Of a stretch of DNA of 64,000 bases, positions 35,411 to 45,203 are shown one piece after another. Made by a program: the position numbers and the translations under genes. Origin of the DNA: Muribaculaceae bacterium (GTDB lineage Bacteria > Bacteroidota > Bacteroidia > Bacteroidales > Muribaculaceae). Within the stretch, counting starts at the first letter, position 1. The number at the start of each line of letters is the position of its first letter. Where the stretch lies: NCBI GenBank assembly GCA_017443765.1, contig JAFSYB010000067.1, forward strand, positions 1-64,000. The letters run 5' to 3'. The notes under the pieces were generated by a model, which saw only the letters and a list, made by a program, of their open reading frames with translations, was not told the origin of the DNA and made no database searches.

Positions 35411-36019
35411 TCAGTTAAGCCGCGACACTTTATCGGGATTCCACTTGTCTTTGGGGGTGGGGTGCTCGTGTGGGTAGCCGACGAGGATGACGCACAGGGG
35501 CACCAGGCTCTCGTTGAGTGACAGTGCCTCGCGCACTTGGTTCACGCGATCGGCAATGGGATAGACCCCCGTCCACACGGCACCGAGGCCGACTGCATTG
35601 GCAGCGAGAAGAATGTTCTCGGTAGCCGCCGAGGCATCTTGCACCCAGAACTCGCGCGCATCGCCCTCAAGGGCGAGTGTCATGTCGCCGCACACCACGA
35701 TGGCGAGCGGGGCTTTGCGCACCATGCCGCCGCCACGACCGCTGGCCAGCAGGTCGATTTTCTCGCGCTTGTCGAGAACCACAAAATGCCAGGGCTGGCG
35801 GTTGACGGCGGTGGGGGCTGCCATGCCGGCGCGGAGCAGCACCTCAACCAGTTCGGCGGGTACGGCCTTGTCTTCCCACGAGCGGATGCTGGTGCGGGTC
35901 ATGATGTTGTCGATGGCCGCTTGCTGTTCCGGGGTGAGGGTGGCTTGCTGCGATGGTTGGGCGCATGACGAGATGCCGACAAGCGCCACGAGAGTCAGGA
36001 GTGTGATGATGCGTGTCAT
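35411..36019 (-). CDS. Nitroreductase-family lipoprotein
   Basis: A 202-residue FMN-dependent NAD(P)H nitroreductase. RTSIRSWEDKAVP near the N-terminus and APTAVNRQPWHFVVLD are the FMN-binding signatures, and AANAVGLGAVWTGVYP is the conserved helix of the family. The first 20 residues (MTRIITLLTLVALVGISSCA) form a lipoprotein signal with a lipobox-like GISSC, so the enzyme is probably anchored outside the cytoplasm, which is unusual for this family but seen in Bacteroidales. The physiological substrate is unknown. It is convergent with the hydrolase and 78 bp downstream of pyrD. Confidence 0.9.
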   Translation of the reverse strand: MTRIITLLTLVALVGISSCAQPSQQATLTPEQQAAIDNIMTRTSIRSWEDKAVPAELVEVLLRAGMAAPTAVNRQPWHFVVLDKREKIDLLASGRGGGMVRKAPLAIVVCGDMTLALEGDAREFWVQDASAATENILLAANAVGLGAVWTGVYPIADRVNQVREALSLNESLVPLCVILVGYPHEHPTPKDKWNPDKVSRLN

Positions 36020-36097
36020 TTTGAATACTGTTTAAATGGTTGTTTTATTTGTATGGGGCGAGGCGAAACGGCGTCTCGCCTTGCGCCGATTCTGGTT

Positions 36098-37006
36098 CTA
36101 TTCCAGCTCCATTGCGCCAATCAACGCGCGTGCGTTGGCAAATTTGTGGCGGGTGAGGTAGTCATCGAGGAAGTCAATGGCCTTGACCGTGGCTTGCGGG
36201 TCGATGAAATTGGCGGTGCCGATTTGCACGGCCGTTGCCCCGGCGAGCATGAACTCGACCACATCGCGACCGTTCATGATGCCACCGATGCCAATGATGG
36301 GGATGGAAACAGCACAGGCCACCTGCCACACCATTCTCACGGCAATAGGCCGTATGCAGGGGCCCGAGAGGCCGCCAGTGACCGAGGAAAGGACGGGGCG
36401 TCGCCGCTCCACATCGATGGCCATGGCAAGGAACGTGTTGGTCAGTGAGACAGCGTCGGCTCCGGCGGCCTCCACGGCAAGGGCGATCTCGGCCACGTTG
36501 GTGACGTTGGGCGTGAGCTTCACAATCATTGTGCCGGGCCACACCTGGCGCACGGCACGCACTACGCTTTCAGCACTGGCGCAGTTAGTACCGAAACTCA
36601 TGCCGCCCTGCTTGACGTTGGGGCACGAAATGTTGATTTCAACAGCGTCCACTTTCAAGCCGGCCAGCCGCTCGCACACACCCACATAATCCTCGACGGT
36701 GGAGCCGCTCACATTCACCACAACTGCAGTGTCGAGATTGCGCAGCCGGGGATAAATCTCATTCACGAAATGCTCCACACCCTTGTTCTGCAGCCCCACG
36801 GCGTTGATCATTCCACTTGGCGTTTCGGCCATGCGCGGATAGGGGTTGCCCTGGCGTGGCAACAGCGTTGTGCCCTTGACCACAATGCCGCCAAGGCGGT
36901 TGAGGTCGATAAAGTCGGCATACTCCTCGCCATACCCGAAAGTGCCCGATGCTGTCATCACCGGGTTTTTCAAGCGCAGTTTTCCTATTTGTACACTCAG
37001 GTCCAT
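36098..37006 (-). CDS. pyrD: Dihydroorotate dehydrogenase B, catalytic subunit
   Basis: PyrD of class 1B oxidises dihydroorotate to orotate in pyrimidine synthesis and passes electrons through PyrK to NAD+. The 302-residue protein has the FMN-barrel landmarks MTASGTFGYG, KGTTLLPRQGNP, EINISCPNVKQGG, TNTFLAMAIDV, and IIGIGGIMNGRDVVEFMLAG. The start overlaps the 3' end of pyrK by 10 bp, giving coupled translation. Length and motifs are complete. Confidence 0.96.
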   Translation of the reverse strand: MDLSVQIGKLRLKNPVMTASGTFGYGEEYADFIDLNRLGGIVVKGTTLLPRQGNPYPRMAETPSGMINAVGLQNKGVEHFVNEIYPRLRNLDTAVVVNVSGSTVEDYVGVCERLAGLKVDAVEINISCPNVKQGGMSFGTNCASAESVVRAVRQVWPGTMIVKLTPNVTNVAEIALAVEAAGADAVSLTNTFLAMAIDVERRRPVLSSVTGGLSGPCIRPIAVRMVWQVACAVSIPIIGIGGIMNGRDVVEFMLAGATAVQIGTANFIDPQATVKAIDFLDDYLTRHKFANARALIGAMELE

Positions 37007-37758
37007 CTCAGTCGGTTGATATTAAACACCGGTCCATCTTTGCACACGCACACATTGCCCTGGTCAACGGTGTCCTCCACGCAGCACAGGCAGGCTCCCA
37101 GTCCGCAGGCCATGTGGTTCTCGAGGCTCACCTCGCAATTGATGCCACGCTGGCGGGCAATGTGTGCCACAGCCTGCATCATGGGCATCGGCCCGCAGCA
37201 GGCAATGTGGTCAATAGCACCTTGCTCAAGCAGTGGGTGAGTGCTCACCAAGCCATGATGTCCCAGCGAACCATCGTCGGTGGCCACATGGGTTTCGCCC
37301 GTTTGCCGGAACAAGTCGAGCTGAAGCACCTCGGTGCTGGTGCGCGCTCCGAGCAGGAAACGCACGTCGACCCCTCGCGCCACAAAGCGCTTGCCAAGCA
37401 TGAGCAACGGCGCCACGCCCACGCCGCCGCCCACAAGCAGCACATTGCCGCTCACATCAAGCGAGAAACCGCGACCCAAGGGCATGACAACGCTGATGAC
37501 CGCGCCCTGTGGCAAGTCGCACAGGGTGTTGGTGCCCACGCCGGCCCGACGAATCAACAGCCACAGCTCGCGCTGATCGGCATAATTGATGGAGATTGGG
37601 CGGCGCAAAAAGGTCTCGCGGCATCCCGGCACATCAACCATGACAAACTGTCCCGGCAACACTTCGGGCATTCGCCCTTTGACCGGCGACAGGCGCAGCA
37701 AGGCGTACTCGTCGCCATGCCTCACATTCTCTTTGACGACTAAATCTAATACATTCAC
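36997..37758 (-). CDS. pyrK: Dihydroorotate dehydrogenase B, electron-transfer subunit
   Basis: PyrK is the FAD and [2Fe-2S] subunit that links PyrD to NAD+. The protein has the FAD-binding FLRRPISINY, the NAD-binding LVGGGVGVAPLL and CCGPMPMMQAV, and the cluster CGLGACLCC...CKDGPVF. I place the start at the GTG at 37758 (MNVLDLVVKENVR), which aligns with the usual N-terminus. A GTG at 37800 is also in frame and overlaps the stop of the upstream CotH gene (GTGA), but would add 14 residues not seen in the family. The gene overlaps pyrD by 10 bp. Confidence 0.93.
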   Translation of the reverse strand: MNVLDLVVKENVRHGDEYALLRLSPVKGRMPEVLPGQFVMVDVPGCRETFLRRPISINYADQRELWLLIRRAGVGTNTLCDLPQGAVISVVMPLGRGFSLDVSGNVLLVGGGVGVAPLLMLGKRFVARGVDVRFLLGARTSTEVLQLDLFRQTGETHVATDDGSLGHHGLVSTHPLLEQGAIDHIACCGPMPMMQAVAHIARQRGINCEVSLENHMACGLGACLCCVEDTVDQGNVCVCKDGPVFNINRLRWT

Positions 37759-37796
37759 GGCTTTGCTGAAAAAGAAGGTCACTAATCTGTGCACAA

Positions 37797-40652
37797 TCAC
37801 TTGGCCAATCGCAGGCCGAAGCAGTTCGCTTTCCCGTACTGCTCACCTTTGCTGCGGTTCGAGACCCGGCAACACGTGTTCTCGTTTTTCCAACTCCCGC
37901 CACGACACACACGCCTTGAACCTTCCTCTGGTCCTGAAGGGTTGACAAGCACTTCACCGTCGGTTTCCTCGTAGTTGGCATACCAATCCTGGCACCATTC
38001 CCATACGTTGCCACTCATGTCATAGATTTGCAGTTCGTTAGGCTGTTTCTGGGCCACGGGGTGGGTGCTTTGCGCTGAATTGTTGATTTGCCATGCCACA
38101 TTGTTTGAGTGATCGGCTCCCGCATACCTGTAGCCTTGGCTTTTGCGTCCGCCGCGAGCGGCATACTCCCACTCGGCCTCGGTGGGCAGACGGAAGTTTT
38201 CGCCGGTGATTTCGTTCAGCTTGGCGATAAACTCCTGGCAGTCGTCCCAGCTGACGTTTTCTACCGGGCATTGTGGATTGTCGTTGAAGTGGCTGGGATT
38301 CGTGCCCATCACGGTTTTCCACAATGCCTGCGTGACCTCGGTTTGCCCGATTAAGAATGCGTCAAGTCTTACGAGGTGCGCCGGTTTCTCCACACTTGAA
38401 GCCTTGTCGGCCTGCTCGGCGGTGGCGCCCATTGTGAAAGTGCCGCCTTTCACCTTGACCATTTTGAACGACACATCGTCAATATTGTACTCAACAAAGG
38501 GATTGTTGTTGATAAGCACATTGATCAACTCGTTCAAGTCGTCGATGTCCACAAAGCCACTTTTGTCTATGTCGGCATAAGGATACAGGCTAATGTCACA
38601 GCGGCGGTTAATCAAGTTCACTATGATGTTCAAGTCGTCGATGTCGATAATGCCGTTGCAGTTCACATCGCCATCCATGGGTATGCGCATCCATGAAACC
38701 GGGATTTGCGCGTCGGCTAAGTAGTGTGGTGTCATGTCGTCTTCGGCAACGTGTATCGACGAGATTTGCAAGTCGGTCTTGGCAAAGTCCAGGTCGCTGT
38801 TGCCCTTGAAAGCGAGCGTGAGCGTTATCACAGCCTGCCCACTGGTTGCGTCGGTGGCCGTCAGGCTGTCGGAATAGGCCAGCACACGTGTCACACTGTC
38901 GCTGACCTCAATCACCTCGAGCCGGTGCCCGGCAAGGGTGCCGCCGAGTGAGATGTTGCTCACATCCACCGTGGGTGAGCGCAGCTCAAAGTCGAAAGCG
39001 GTCACATTGCCCATGCCGGCAATTTCTAACTGCACCTGCTGCTCCATGGTCGAAATGATGGTTACGGTGTCTTTGTCAATCCGGGGAATGAGCTTCATCT
39101 TGTTGTCAATCGCCTTGTCGTTCACACCAAAGGGCACAGCCTTGCAATAGCGGAGGTGCGCATCGGGGTGTTGTTGCAGATACACCTGTCGCAGCACGCC
39201 CACGAAGTCCGAAATGTCGATAATCTCGTCATCGTATGTGTTGGCTGTTTCCCTGGCCAGTGTGTCGATGGGCAGTCCCAAGAGCAGCCGGCGCATGGTC
39301 GCAACGTCGGCCGTGTCGATGCGTTGGTTGCCGTCGGCATCGCCAATTACCGGGATGGGCTTGGCCCACTGCTCGTCGAGCCATTGCTGGCGACGGTCGA
39401 AATGCTCCAGGTATTGCGAGCTGCGACTGTCAATGTTGGTATAAAAGCTCAAGTGTTCATGCCACCGTTTCACATCCTGCAGGTGGGCAAGGCGCACTCG
39501 CTCAATCCATTCAGCGCAGTGGGGGTGAACCTGTTCCACGGCATTGGTGCGCCACTGCTGCCACAATTCACGCACATGACGCTGAAAACGGGGATATTTG
39601 ACCAGCTCCATGATCCAATGGTTGCGATATGAAATCGCGTCACCTTCTTGCTCTTCGTAGAAAAACTTCTCAACACTCCAGCTTGCCATGCTGGTGTCGA
39701 AGTCCCAGATGGGGCCGAAGATGATCTTGGTGTCCTCGCCACGGTCTTTCGACCAATAGCAGCTGCCGCTAAAGCCTTCAATCTGATAGATAATCTCGCA
39801 CACAAGGTAATATCGCGCAAGCATGTCGAGGTCGATAAATTGTTCCCAATCGGTCGACATCTTGTCCGGGCAGTAGATCGCCTGGTCGGTGGCTTTGACA
39901 AAATTGGTGATATATTGGTTTTGTTCATCAGACAGCACTTCCGGGGAGTGAACGGTGGTGACTATATACTTTTTAGACGTGCGGTCGCGTAATATCACTT
40001 GTGGTTTTGAGTCGAGATAGTTGTCAATCTCACAGAGCCACCCGCCGGTGATGCGCTCGGGATCCGTGTCCTCGTCGTCCTGCTCCTCGATGTTCACGCA
40101 GTCTTTCCCCACACGGATTTTCTCGGTCAGGAAATAAAGCCCGCGGTAGTCGCCATTAATCACCACCTCGATGGGGTGGTGCTCGCACGTCCACGACAGC
40201 CCCATTAACCGGCTCACAAAGAATCCCATCTCCCAATTAATGCGGCCGTAGCCATCGGGCCATTCGGTCGCAAGAACGAAATGCCGGTTCTTGTCCATGC
40301 CCAGCAGTGACACTTTGTTGTTGAACTTTAGGCGGAATGGCTTCTTGGGTCTTACCCACGACGAGTTGCCGCGTCCCTTGATCAGTAGCTCCACCTGCTC
40401 TTCCTCGCTTCCCAGGCTGGTGACGCCCTCTATGCCCATGGCGTCGAGATAACAGGTCGCCTCAAGGTAGTTTTCTTTGGAGGTGATTTCCTCGCCGCCT
40501 CGGGTGTTGATATACAGCACGGGCAGTGTTCCCGACAAGTAGTCTTCAGGCGTGTGCACTACCACCGTGTCGCTCTCTTGAGCCGCAGTGGGGAAAAGGC
40601 ACACGTTCACAAATAAAAACAAAAATGCAAGAAAATGGTGTCTGGTTGTCAT
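37797..40652 (-). CDS. Secreted CotH-kinase-like protein with dockerin loops and C-terminal FGE domain
   Basis: About 951 residues from the ATG at 40652 (MTTRHHFLAFLFLF signal peptide). The N-terminal 400 residues resemble the CotH protein-kinase fold: IKGRGNSSWVRPKKPFRLKF, WEMGFFVSRLMG and IIFGPIWDFDTSMAS, the last two being its ATP/metal-binding landmarks. Then follow dockerin-like loops (GDADGNQRIDTADVATMRRL), a cohesin-like beta-sandwich, a second dockerin-like pair (GDVNCNGIIDIDDLNIIVNL; DIDKSGFVDIDDLNELINVL) and a C-terminal FGE/C-type-lectin domain (KGGTFTMGATAEQ, LPTEAEWEYAARGG, MSGNVWEWCQDW) ending in GLRLAK. The FGE domain is clearly paralogous to the DGR target, but its end differs from TR at many non-A positions. 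The stop lies 38 bp ahead of the chosen pyrK start. Confidence 0.9.
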   Translation of the reverse strand: MTTRHHFLAFLFLFVNVCLFPTAAQESDTVVVHTPEDYLSGTLPVLYINTRGGEEITSKENYLEATCYLDAMGIEGVTSLGSEEEQVELLIKGRGNSSWVRPKKPFRLKFNNKVSLLGMDKNRHFVLATEWPDGYGRINWEMGFFVSRLMGLSWTCEHHPIEVVINGDYRGLYFLTEKIRVGKDCVNIEEQDDEDTDPERITGGWLCEIDNYLDSKPQVILRDRTSKKYIVTTVHSPEVLSDEQNQYITNFVKATDQAIYCPDKMSTDWEQFIDLDMLARYYLVCEIIYQIEGFSGSCYWSKDRGEDTKIIFGPIWDFDTSMASWSVEKFFYEEQEGDAISYRNHWIMELVKYPRFQRHVRELWQQWRTNAVEQVHPHCAEWIERVRLAHLQDVKRWHEHLSFYTNIDSRSSQYLEHFDRRQQWLDEQWAKPIPVIGDADGNQRIDTADVATMRRLLLGLPIDTLARETANTYDDEIIDISDFVGVLRQVYLQQHPDAHLRYCKAVPFGVNDKAIDNKMKLIPRIDKDTVTIISTMEQQVQLEIAGMGNVTAFDFELRSPTVDVSNISLGGTLAGHRLEVIEVSDSVTRVLAYSDSLTATDATSGQAVITLTLAFKGNSDLDFAKTDLQISSIHVAEDDMTPHYLADAQIPVSWMRIPMDGDVNCNGIIDIDDLNIIVNLINRRCDISLYPYADIDKSGFVDIDDLNELINVLINNNPFVEYNIDDVSFKMVKVKGGTFTMGATAEQADKASSVEKPAHLVRLDAFLIGQTEVTQALWKTVMGTNPSHFNDNPQCPVENVSWDDCQEFIAKLNEITGENFRLPTEAEWEYAARGGRKSQGYRYAGADHSNNVAWQINNSAQSTHPVAQKQPNELQIYDMSGNVWEWCQDWYANYEETDGEVLVNPSGPEEGSRRVCRGGSWKNENTCCRVSNRSKGEQYGKANCFGLRLAK

Positions 40653-40717
40653 ATATGTATAGCAGTCACAGGATAGCTTATCAAATGCTTTCACTAAGCA
40701 CGAATGTAATTAAATTA

Positions 40718-40725
40718 CAAAATTA
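40718..40725 (-). promoter_or_regulatory. Bacteroidota -7 box for the CotH-FGE gene
   Basis: CAAAATTA on plus is TAATTTTG on minus; CAAA at 40746-40749 gives a -33 element with a 20-bp spacer. Predicted leader about 60 nt. Confidence 0.75.
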
Positions 40726-40803
40726 CACATTTTTTCAATTCTGGCCAAAGCACAAGTCCGTATTTAATAATGTTTAACTGCCCTTGCGGCTTCTGCAAAT
40801 TAA

Positions 40804-42393
<1,590 letters not shown>

Positions 42394-42554
42394 GTACCAC
42401 AACCGATAATAACACAATCTGACCACGTTTTTTGTCTTTATGCAACAAGGCGACATTTCCTCTACTGACATACACTGCTGTCTTGTGTCGGGTTTGTGGC
42501 GCGTTTTTTCTACAACATCTTGACCACCGTTTAACAACATTTTTTGTGAACAGC

Positions 42555-43409
42555 ATGAAACGTTTTTTTCGACGTATCACGATTATCGTGCTTTTGTTGG
42601 CCCCCTGCACTGCCAGTGCCCAGATTAACACGAAATTTTTGGGAAAGGAGCAGGAGAAATTCAATGTCGACAGCATAATCACCTACTTCGACAACCTTCC
42701 TTTCTTCAGCATTTACAAGGACAACTATTTCGCTCTTGGCACGGCTTTGAACCACAAGCCCACCGAGTATAACAGCGATGTGAAGTTCCAAATCAGTTTC
42801 CGCCAGCGGTTGACCAAGTCTATCCTTCCATTCCACAGCTACCTTTTCTTGAGCTACTCACAGAAGGCGATGTGGAACATCTTTGAGGAGTCGCTGCCCT
42901 TCCACGACCTGAATTTCAATCCCGGCATTGGTGTTCAGGCTCCTATTATCGCTAAAGGTAAAATCGTTGGGAATGCATTGATTATGGTTGAGCACGAGTC
43001 TAATGGCCGCGATGGCGAGGCCTCGCGAAGCTGGAATAAGGTGTCGTTTGCCGGTTCGGCGATTATCAACAGCCAACTGATGCTGCACGCCAAGACTTGG
43101 ATTCCCATCATCGACGGCCAGCAGAACAAGGACATTCTCAAGTACAGCGGCATTTTCCAAACCGGAGCGCAATTCATTTCAAAAAACAAGCGCTGGGTGG
43201 CCGATGTCACGTTTGTCAAGCGGCAGGGTTGGAATATGAACTTCAACACCATTGTCAATGTAGGCTTCCGCATCCGCAAGAAGGACAATCAGTTCCTGAT
43301 GCTTCACTTTTACGATGGGTACGGCGAGAACATGCTTGACTACAACAAGTATCATTGCCGTCTGCGTCTTGGCCTGCTCATTCGTCCCGCCTTTTTCAGC
43401 GACTTTTGA
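42555..43409 (+). CDS. pldA: Outer-membrane phospholipase A (OMPLA-like)
   Basis: A beta-barrel phospholipase that hydrolyses phospholipids in the outer leaflet. The start is the ATG at 42555, at a signal peptide (MKRFFRRITIIVLLLAPCTA, cleavage near ASAQ); the upstream open frame is not coding-like. The family motif appears as EHESNGRDGEASRSWNKVSF, corresponding to the E. coli HxSNGR...SRSWNR segment: Asn-Gly around the catalytic serine are conserved, and the catalytic histidine position is represented by His in VEHES. Alternating strands (FLSYSQKAMWNIF, LRLGLLIRPAFFSDF with terminal Phe) indicate a 12-strand barrel. A strong bidirectional terminator follows. Confidence 0.88.
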   Translation: MKRFFRRITIIVLLLAPCTASAQINTKFLGKEQEKFNVDSIITYFDNLPFFSIYKDNYFALGTALNHKPTEYNSDVKFQISFRQRLTKSILPFHSYLFLSYSQKAMWNIFEESLPFHDLNFNPGIGVQAPIIAKGKIVGNALIMVEHESNGRDGEASRSWNKVSFAGSAIINSQLMLHAKTWIPIIDGQQNKDILKYSGIFQTGAQFISKNKRWVADVTFVKRQGWNMNFNTIVNVGFRIRKKDNQFLMLHFYDGYGENMLDYNKYHCRLRLGLLIRPAFFSDF

Positions 43410-43425
43410 TGACGTTGCCAGCGAT

Positions 43426-43470
43426 GGCAAGCGCCCCGACATTCCTGATGGGAGTGCCGGGGCGCTTGCC
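43426..43470. terminator. Bidirectional terminator stem-loop
   Basis: Perfect 13-bp arms (GGCAAGCGCCCCG at 43426-43438; CGGGGCGCTTGCC at 43458-43470), partly extended by flanking complementarity, between the convergent phospholipase and FadL-type genes. Confidence 0.85.
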
Positions 43471-43495
43471 GGTTGGCGACATCAATTGGGGGAGA

Positions 43496-45094
43496 TCAGA
43501 ATCGGAATCCCAGCGTTGCCGTGATTTTGTTGTCGTGCTCGCTCACGTCCCACCTCACATTCTTGCCATCGTTGTCGATGGGGAAAGCCTCATAGGTGCC
43601 CTGGCGGTTCTTGTGCACGTAGGCCATGTCGAAATAAACATTCTTGTGGTGGTATCCAATGCCGGCGGTGATGTGTTGCACCGAGCGGTCGTAGGCGTAG
43701 GCCGTGTTGTTGCCGCCCACCTGCACCGGGTACACCGAGCCGTCGGCATTGCGTGCGCCGCCATAGTCGCGCACATCCTGGCTGGCGTTGCTCGTCTGGT
43801 GGCTGAAACCGGCGCGCAGGCTCCAGTTGGGCGTCACGCGCCACTCGCCGCCCACGCGCACGATGTGCGAACCGGCAAGGAAGTCTTTCATTTCCTGGCT
43901 CGAACCCGCAAACTCATGTCCGTAGTCGTCAAGCAGGCGGATGTTGGTGTTGCCCACATACTCATAGTCGGCGCTGAGGATGCCCTTGCTGCCCATCACA
44001 GTTGCCAAGCTGCCGATAAAGCGCCATGGTGTGCGCAGCTTGTACCACGAGCTGGCCGTCGGGGTGTAGGCATCATCAAGCGAGTAGTTGCCCTTGTCGG
44101 TATAGAAATCGGTGGCCACCACGCTCTGATAGGTGTCTTTCATCTTGTAGTAGGTGGGCGTGTGGAACGCCACACCCACGCGAAAAGCGTTCACCGGCTT
44201 GAGTATCACGCCAAACTTGAAATTGTAACCCGTGCCTGTGGTGCGCGACCAGTCGCTGAATCCAAAACTTGCGTCGCCGTCTACCAGCGATGCTGTGGCG
44301 TCATTGGGCTTGTTGTACACCACCGTGTTCTCCAGCACCTCGCCGTAGTAGCGGTTGTACTCGTAGAGCAGGTCGATGATTCCCACACCCAGGCCCCAGT
44401 ACATCGTGTTGGCCAGGTTGCCGCCCAACGTCAGGGTGAACTCGTCGTTGTGTCCTTTCTCTTCCACTTCAAATTCAGCTGCACCCACCACGCCGTTGAA
44501 GCCCAGGCCGTCGAAATGATTGCCGGCTGCATTGGGCAGCATCAGGTAGTTTTGGTAAGCAAGCACCTGATTCCAGCCACCCAGGCCGTCAAAGGCACTG
44601 CCGCTCACGGGATCCAAGTCGGAAACCGTGAGTTTTTTCGCGTTGGCCAAGTCCGACAGGTAGTTGGTCATCGAGGTGGGAATGCCATAGGCGGCACCGC
44701 GCCAGTGGCGGTTGTAGGAGTAATTGCGGTTGTAGCTCACGCCCCAGTTGAGCAGGGGCATAATCTCGCTGTCGAGCTTCGCCGTGCCCACATATCCAAC
44801 GTTGTTGAAGCTGAACTTGGTCATGTCGACTTTGGTGTCGCCGGCCTTGGCCGAGTTCATGTCAAAACCCAAAGTCAGCCCCAAGTCGCTGCTGCGGTAC
44901 ACGCCAATGCCGGCCGGATTCTGGTTCAGCGTCGAGATGTCGCCGCCCAGGGCACCGAAGGCTCCACCCATCGACATGAAGCGCGAGGTGCCGCGCAACT
45001 CAAATTGCGACAATTGCAGCGCGTCGAATGAATATTGTGCGCTGGCCAGCATAGGCAGAGCGCACACGGCCAAAGTGAGGATTGATTTCTTCAT
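43496..45094 (-). CDS. OmpP1/FadL-family outer-membrane protein
   Basis: A 532-residue beta-barrel with signal peptide (MKKSILTLAVCALPMLASAQ). The N-terminal hatch region (FELRGTSRFMSMGGAFGALGGDISTLNQNPAGIGVYRSSDLGLT) is the hallmark of the FadL/TodX/OmpP1 family, whose members import long-chain fatty acids or other hydrophobic molecules. Many aromatic-rich beta strands and a C-terminal strand ending in Phe (KITATLGFRF) fit outer-membrane insertion. The substrate in Bacteroidales is unknown. A terminator-like hairpin separates it from the repeat-rich gene upstream. Confidence 0.92.
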   Translation of the reverse strand: MKKSILTLAVCALPMLASAQYSFDALQLSQFELRGTSRFMSMGGAFGALGGDISTLNQNPAGIGVYRSSDLGLTLGFDMNSAKAGDTKVDMTKFSFNNVGYVGTAKLDSEIMPLLNWGVSYNRNYSYNRHWRGAAYGIPTSMTNYLSDLANAKKLTVSDLDPVSGSAFDGLGGWNQVLAYQNYLMLPNAAGNHFDGLGFNGVVGAAEFEVEEKGHNDEFTLTLGGNLANTMYWGLGVGIIDLLYEYNRYYGEVLENTVVYNKPNDATASLVDGDASFGFSDWSRTTGTGYNFKFGVILKPVNAFRVGVAFHTPTYYKMKDTYQSVVATDFYTDKGNYSLDDAYTPTASSWYKLRTPWRFIGSLATVMGSKGILSADYEYVGNTNIRLLDDYGHEFAGSSQEMKDFLAGSHIVRVGGEWRVTPNWSLRAGFSHQTSNASQDVRDYGGARNADGSVYPVQVGGNNTAYAYDRSVQHITAGIGYHHKNVYFDMAYVHKNRQGTYEAFPIDNDGKNVRWDVSEHDNKITATLGFRF

Positions 45095-45134
45095 TTTAAA
45101 ATCTTAAAGAGTGGGTGAGTTGATGAATGTGAAA

Positions 45135-45172
45135 GCCTGCGGCAAGATGCCGGAAAGCAGGATGCCGCAGGC
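45135..45172 (-). terminator. Stem-loop between the repeat-rich gene and the FadL-type gene
   Basis: GCCTGCGGCA (45135-45144) and TGCCGCAGGC (45163-45172) are perfectly complementary. On the minus strand it follows the stop of the 456-aa gene and is trailed by TTTCAC. Confidence 0.65.
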
Positions 45173-45203
45173 AAAAGATGTGTTTACTGTTGAGGCAGGG
45201 CAA

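Noticed and set aside
37797-37930. The end of the CotH-FGE gene as a second VR of the same TR
   Set aside because: The protein tails align, but the DNA differs from TR at many C, G and T positions and at wobble sites. Adenine-specific copying from this TR cannot explain it.
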